Part shown: positions 28,703 to 32,131 of the stretch, in pieces
Position numbering within the stretch: the first letter of the stretch is position 1
Layout of the letters: the number at the start of each line of letters is the position of its first letter
Origin: a virus
Direction: 5' to 3' (one strand)
IMG/VR virus record: IMGVR_UViG_3300031711_000017
Coordinates: 1-32,131 of that record
DNA: 32,131 nucleotides
Made by a program: the position numbers and the translations under genes
The notes under the pieces: generated by a model
Told to the model about the DNA's origin: nothing
What the model saw: only the letters and a program-made list of their open reading frames with translations
The model's database searches: none

Positions 28703-29053
28703 ATGAGTAGTGTCTGTATCGCGAATCCATTTCCCGTATTCCAACCAGCCATGAGAATAATTACGGCTATTAGCCAATCCAATCCAGCCATCATAACAAC
28801 CTCATTCGCACATCAATATGCGAATGGGATCATTGTACGTCTGGATATACCTCTTACGAATGGCATGCAGCAGATTGCGGGACCAACCTACCCGATAACC
28901 GTAACAGGCACTACTACCTTTACCGTACCGACCGATTCTACTGCGTACCAGGCATTCACCAATGTTAACTGTGCGATGGTAGTACCCGTAGGTGAACTAA
29001 ATAGTCAATTAACTGATGCCACAAGAAATGTATTGCCCTATCCGGCAATGTAA
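28703..29053 (+). CDS. FCCH-like beta-domain virion protein
   Basis: The 116 residues match the pattern of the ubiquitin-activating-enzyme FCCH-like domain often met in phage tail proteins: ITAISQSNPAIITTSFAH, NGIIVRLDIPLTNGMQQI, and YPITVTGTTTFTVPT. It is purely a beta-barrel module, not an enzyme. The start has GGGAG upstream. It is probably a minor head-tail or tail component. Confidence 0.6.
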   Translation: MSSVCIANPFPVFQPAMRIITAISQSNPAIITTSFAHQYANGIIVRLDIPLTNGMQQIAGPTYPITVTGTTTFTVPTDSTAYQAFTNVNCAMVVPVGELNSQLTDATRNVLPYPAM

Positions 29054-29062
29054 GGAGATATT

Positions 29063-30709
29063 ATGGCAACGTATCCTACAACACCACCCGGAAATACGCT
29101 CACGGCAATACAGCAAAAAGTGCGTAGGTTAACTCGATCGCCTTCTGAAAATATGTTGAGCACTGATGAACTTAATAACTATATTAATACCTGTGTGCTC
29201 TATGATTTCCCGGCTCATTTAAGGACCTTCCAGTTACGACAACCATTCACCTTCTGGTGTAATCCCTATCAAGATACCTATCAGCTTGATATACAAAGTT
29301 TTGGAGGAGCAACCAATGCAGGACTTAATCCTTTATATGATTTCCAGAATCTCTATATCGCGATCCATAAACCGGTCTATGTTGCGGGATATGAAACATT
29401 TTATACGCAAGACCGCCAAGAATTTTATGCGAACTATCCGATAAATAACTTCATCCAAAGTATTGGGGTAACTGGTGACGGTGTTACTAAGAGATTTGCG
29501 GGAACTATTCAGTTTGGCGGGACGCTTAACAATCAACTTAATTTTGGTAGTCCAATTAATAATCAACTCAATAATGCCGCATTAACACTACTGAAACGCA
29601 ACGTGCTCTTTGATTCGATAGATATAAACAACAACGGCCTTTCGATGGTTGATGTGCCAGTTCTTGATGCAACTACCGGTGTAGAAACAATATTCGGTAA
29701 TTTGTATGTAGCTGGCACACAGCCAACAACACCACCAGCACCACCTGAAGGGCTCGGGCCTATTCAGCCGCCATTAGCCAATGCCCCATATATACCATCA
29801 GTCATCATCGCTCCCGTTAAAGCCGCTTCTACGGTTGCCCTGACGGTTACCTATGCCAATGGTGTGGCAGGTGTTGGCGCTACATTGACTAATGCGGGTG
29901 CACAAGCGGCGTTTGCTATTGATGGTTACACAGCAAATTTAAATGATCGTATTTTGATTAAGAACCAGGCAAGTCAGTTCCAGAATGGTATATATTCTGT
30001 CACAACATTAGGTTCTGGTGTGACTAACTGGGTTCTCACGAGAACAACAGATTATGATCAGACGTCTGAGATTGTAGTAGGAAGTGCTACTTCAGTGCTT
30101 AATGGTACCGTAAACGTTAATACGAGCTGGATACAGGCAAATACCGTAAACACTATCGGTACCGATCCTATATTCTTCAATCCGTTTTCAGGTGTGAATA
30201 TTAATAATTATATAAATTACCTAACTGGACAGTTTGTCGTAACATTCCCCGTAGCTCCTAGACCTGGAGTTGCTATTAATAGCCAAACCGTACCGACCAT
30301 ACCTTCCCGACCGTTTGCTATGTTGTATCACAATAACACGATCACCTTACGTCCGGTTCCCGATCAGCCCTATGCGATTAACTTTGAAGTAGACGCCCGA
30401 CCAACGCAGTTATTCCAAACTAACTCAATACCTCAACTACAAGAGCTTTGGCAGTATCTGTCGTATTTGGCCGCAAAGAAGATATTCGAAGACAAATTAG
30501 ATATGGATTCAGTTGCGCTCATATTGCCCGAACTTGATACCCAAGAACGATTATGTCTACGCAGAACATTAGTTACGATAGCAAATCAACGCGCAGCCAC
30601 GATATATGCTGGTGTTACCGGAGACAATAATCAGTTCAATCAGGGTTGGGGTTATGGAGGCACTTTTATACTTGCATTATTCTTAATTCAGAATATATTG
30701 TTAATATAA
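29063..30709 (+). CDS. head-tail adaptor / tail tubular protein with an inserted fibre-type domain
   Basis: The 548 residues have two halves of one adaptor protein. Residues 1-250 include IQQKVRRLTRSPSENMLSTDELNNYINTCVLYDFP, and residues 375-530 include LRPVPDQPYAINFEVDARP, LSYLAAKKIFEDKLDM. Between them, about 253-373, is a separate beta domain (KAASTVALTVTYANGVAGV, AFAIDGYTANLNDRILIKNQ, FQNGIYSV, WVLTRTTDYD, TDPIFF) otherwise found in phage fibres. The last residues (TFILALFLIQNILLI) are hydrophobic and unlike the rest, and the HNH gene begins 18 bases later, so the original C-terminus may have been displaced. It probably docks onto the portal. Confidence 0.7.
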   Translation: MATYPTTPPGNTLTAIQQKVRRLTRSPSENMLSTDELNNYINTCVLYDFPAHLRTFQLRQPFTFWCNPYQDTYQLDIQSFGGATNAGLNPLYDFQNLYIAIHKPVYVAGYETFYTQDRQEFYANYPINNFIQSIGVTGDGVTKRFAGTIQFGGTLNNQLNFGSPINNQLNNAALTLLKRNVLFDSIDINNNGLSMVDVPVLDATTGVETIFGNLYVAGTQPTTPPAPPEGLGPIQPPLANAPYIPSVIIAPVKAASTVALTVTYANGVAGVGATLTNAGAQAAFAIDGYTANLNDRILIKNQASQFQNGIYSVTTLGSGVTNWVLTRTTDYDQTSEIVVGSATSVLNGTVNVNTSWIQANTVNTIGTDPIFFNPFSGVNINNYINYLTGQFVVTFPVAPRPGVAINSQTVPTIPSRPFAMLYHNNTITLRPVPDQPYAINFEVDARPTQLFQTNSIPQLQELWQYLSYLAAKKIFEDKLDMDSVALILPELDTQERLCLRRTLVTIANQRAATIYAGVTGDNNQFNQGWGYGGTFILALFLIQNILLI

Positions 30710-30726
30710 ATCTCTAGGTTGAGATT

Positions 30727-31395
30727 ATGTTTTCAATATATGGATTAAATGTGAATAAGATTTGTAAATTTTGTAATAAACCAATAACGGAATTAACAGC
30801 TGCATACAAATTGGGAAAGTTGAGAAATGAATGCAAGCCTTGTAGGTCTAAGATTAATGTTAAATACAAACAACTTACTGATGAACAAAAGTCAGTTCCT
30901 TGCGAATATTGCAATACGGGATGCATTAAAAAATTTTTTCGTGCTTTTTGTTCTGAAAAATGCAGATTTATGGGATTTGTAAAAAAAGAAGAAAATGGTT
31001 GTTGGATTTGGCAGGGAACTATTAAGCGAGATGGATATGGGGTTTTGATGGTCAATGGAATTTGGACAAGAGCTCATAGGCATTCTTATGAATTGTTTAA
31101 AAGGTATATTAAAAGAGCTATGCGCATATTGCACTCATGCCATAACACCAAATGCGTAAATCCTGATCATTTGAGAGAAGGCACTCCTAAAGAAAATAGT
31201 GAGGAAATGGTTGCTGCTTCACGGCAAGCAAAAGGAGAATCTTGTTCACTTTCTAAATTAAATAATCAACAAGTTATGGAAATACGAAAATTACGATCGC
31301 AGGGATTAAAAGTAAAAGAAATTTCTATGATTTTTAATATGACTATAGGTGCTATAAGCGATATTGTTAATTATAAAACATGGAAGCATATATAA
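30727..31395 (+). CDS. HNH homing endonuclease, free-standing
   Basis: The 222-residue product has two Cys-pair zinc fingers at residues about 13-39 and 59-79 (CKFC...CKPC; CEYC...CSEKC). The HNH core follows at about 92-155 (CWIWQG, DGYG, RAHRHSYE, CHNTKCVNPDHL, GTPKEN). The C-terminal HTH is at about 176-222 (KLNNQQVMEIRKLRSQGLKVKEISMIFNMTIGAISDIVN), which sets site specificity. It is the same family as the gene at the left edge. It sits between the adaptor and a tail gene, a typical spot for a mobile endonuclease gene. It could be the enzyme that moves nearby introns, but it is 4.5 kb from them. Confidence 0.88.
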   Translation: MFSIYGLNVNKICKFCNKPITELTAAYKLGKLRNECKPCRSKINVKYKQLTDEQKSVPCEYCNTGCIKKFFRAFCSEKCRFMGFVKKEENGCWIWQGTIKRDGYGVLMVNGIWTRAHRHSYELFKRYIKRAMRILHSCHNTKCVNPDHLREGTPKENSEEMVAASRQAKGESCSLSKLNNQQVMEIRKLRSQGLKVKEISMIFNMTIGAISDIVNYKTWKHI

Positions 31396-31417
31396 ATTAC
31401 AAATTGGAGATTTAAAA

Positions 31418-31993
31418 ATGGCGTACAATGCAAACATTCCACAAGCAACTGATAATCCATCCCAGTCCCAAAGTCAGATACTGGGTAACTTCCAAGCAAT
31501 ACAAACCTTGATAGGAGTTAATCATGAAAACTTCGGCTCTGCGCAGGAAGGTAACCACTTTATGGTTACTTGGACTGATAATACTGGGAGTTTACCTGCT
31601 GCGCCTACTGGCACCAACTTAAACATCTACAATGCTAAAGATGCAGCAACGGTAAATCAGTTATACCTCCAAGGACCAGCAGCCACAAGATTTGCGACCG
31701 CATTTCCATTTACCCAATGCGGTGCATCGGTTAATGGATGGACCTATTTGCCTTCTGGTATCATTATCTTATGGGGTAATACTGCCTTAGTAGGATCTTC
31801 TTTTACAACTATAAGTTTCACAAGTCCTACATTCACTGGTTTTCCGGGGTTTTCGAATGCATTCTCGGCTGTTTTGGGTGTAAATAATATATCTAACAAC
31901 ATTAATATTTCTTCGCTAAGTAATACAGCGCTTCAAATAAGAAACAATATTGCTACAGCAAGTGCTACCTATTTTATAGTTATAGGGAACTAA
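31418..31993 (+). CDS. tail protein with gp53-like C-terminal domain
   Basis: The start at 31418 has TTGGAGAT upstream; the longer frame would begin inside the HNH gene. The 191 residues start with a helical N-terminal part (NPSQSQSQILGNFQAIQTLI) and the middle is beta. From about residue 100 comes a receptor-tip type domain: GASVNGWTYLPSGIIILWGNTAL, then TFTGFPGFSNAFSAVLGV. This is close to the gp53-like C-terminal domain of phage tail fibres. It is probably a short fibre or tail tip protein. Confidence 0.65.
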   Translation: MAYNANIPQATDNPSQSQSQILGNFQAIQTLIGVNHENFGSAQEGNHFMVTWTDNTGSLPAAPTGTNLNIYNAKDAATVNQLYLQGPAATRFATAFPFTQCGASVNGWTYLPSGIIILWGNTALVGSSFTTISFTSPTFTGFPGFSNAFSAVLGVNNISNNINISSLSNTALQIRNNIATASATYFIVIGN

Positions 31994-31994
31994 C

Positions 31995-32131
31995 ATGGCA
32001 TACGATCGTTTTCTTATCGCACCATTTGATGAAAACTCTGGTCTTACCACTAACGTTCGGCCATGGCAGATTCCCGATCAGGCATGGGCAGCTATGGATA
32101 ATGCCTACGTATTTCGTGGACGCATCAGAAA
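31995..32131 (+). CDS. start of a further tail/virion protein, cut by the right edge
   Basis: ATG 31995 lies two bases after the preceding stop (TAACATG). The 45 visible residues begin MAYDRFLIAPFDENSGLTTN and include WQIPDQAWAAMDNAYVFRGRI, a beginning typical of large phage structural proteins in this position. No function can be given from the fragment. Confidence 0.6.
   Translation, partial: MAYDRFLIAPFDENSGLTTNVRPWQIPDQAWAAMDNAYVFRGRIR

Noticed and set aside
30714-31055. 113-codon minus frame within the HNH gene
   Set aside because: It lies fully inside a well-supported HNH gene on the other strand.
1-32131. tRNA genes and an attachment site
   Set aside because: Reading both strands for T-loop and cloverleaf patterns gave nothing convincing; no integrase or direct repeat pair suggesting att was seen.

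Overview
The window is part of an AT-rich tailed-phage (Caudoviricetes) genome, probably from an environmental contig. Evidence is the set TerS-like / TerL / P22-type portal / scaffold / N4-gp56-type major capsid / tail adaptor / fibre genes, dense packing, AAGGAG-type ribosome sites and many stop-start overlaps. No integrase, host gene or tRNA was found, so neither lysogeny nor host can be stated. The window starts and ends inside genes.

Layout. 1-706 (minus): an HNH endonuclease cut by the left edge and a ribbon-helix-helix regulator. 826-6567 (plus): tail-fibre module with three low-complexity beta-rich fibres, a C1q-like fibre tip and small accessories. 6697-7966 (minus): recombination operon with an ERF single-strand annealing protein. 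It is divergent from a Cro-like regulator at 8088; the space between holds back-to-back promoters and repeated ATTGTA sites. 8319-10853 (plus): small early genes, including a run of DUF551 proteins, a secreted Gly/Ala-rich protein and small membrane proteins. 10854-11195: structured non-coding DNA before a TTG-started winged-helix, replication-initiator-like gene. 12657-16881: RusA resolvase, TerS candidate, TerL, a short capsid-protein paralogue and small genes. 16943-23870: portal, small basic virion-type proteins, a second C1q-like protein, a stand-alone CHC2 primase zinc finger and the scaffold. 23871-25040: 1.17 kb without a convincing gene but rich in signals. 25041-26823: major capsid gene in three exons. 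26833-32131: further virion genes, adaptor, a second HNH gene and tail genes.

The main discovery is that the major capsid gene is interrupted by two related group I introns (25198-25638 and 25794-26175). Both have a U.G pair at the 5' splice site, end in G, and share P3, P7, P8 and P9, with compensatory changes between them in each helix. Splicing restores a 319-residue capsid protein. Neither intron encodes a recognisable homing endonuclease: one carries a DUF551 ORF and the other an unknown ORF, and both ORFs run into the ribozyme core.

The second discovery is the non-coding block before this gene. It has a perfect 30-bp inverted repeat built of 9-bp GTGAC iterons around a terminator-like hairpin, then four helically phased CGAA heptamers and a very AT-rich stretch. 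This layout suggests a replication origin or a regulatory centre. All functions are read by eye from sequence; no database search was run.
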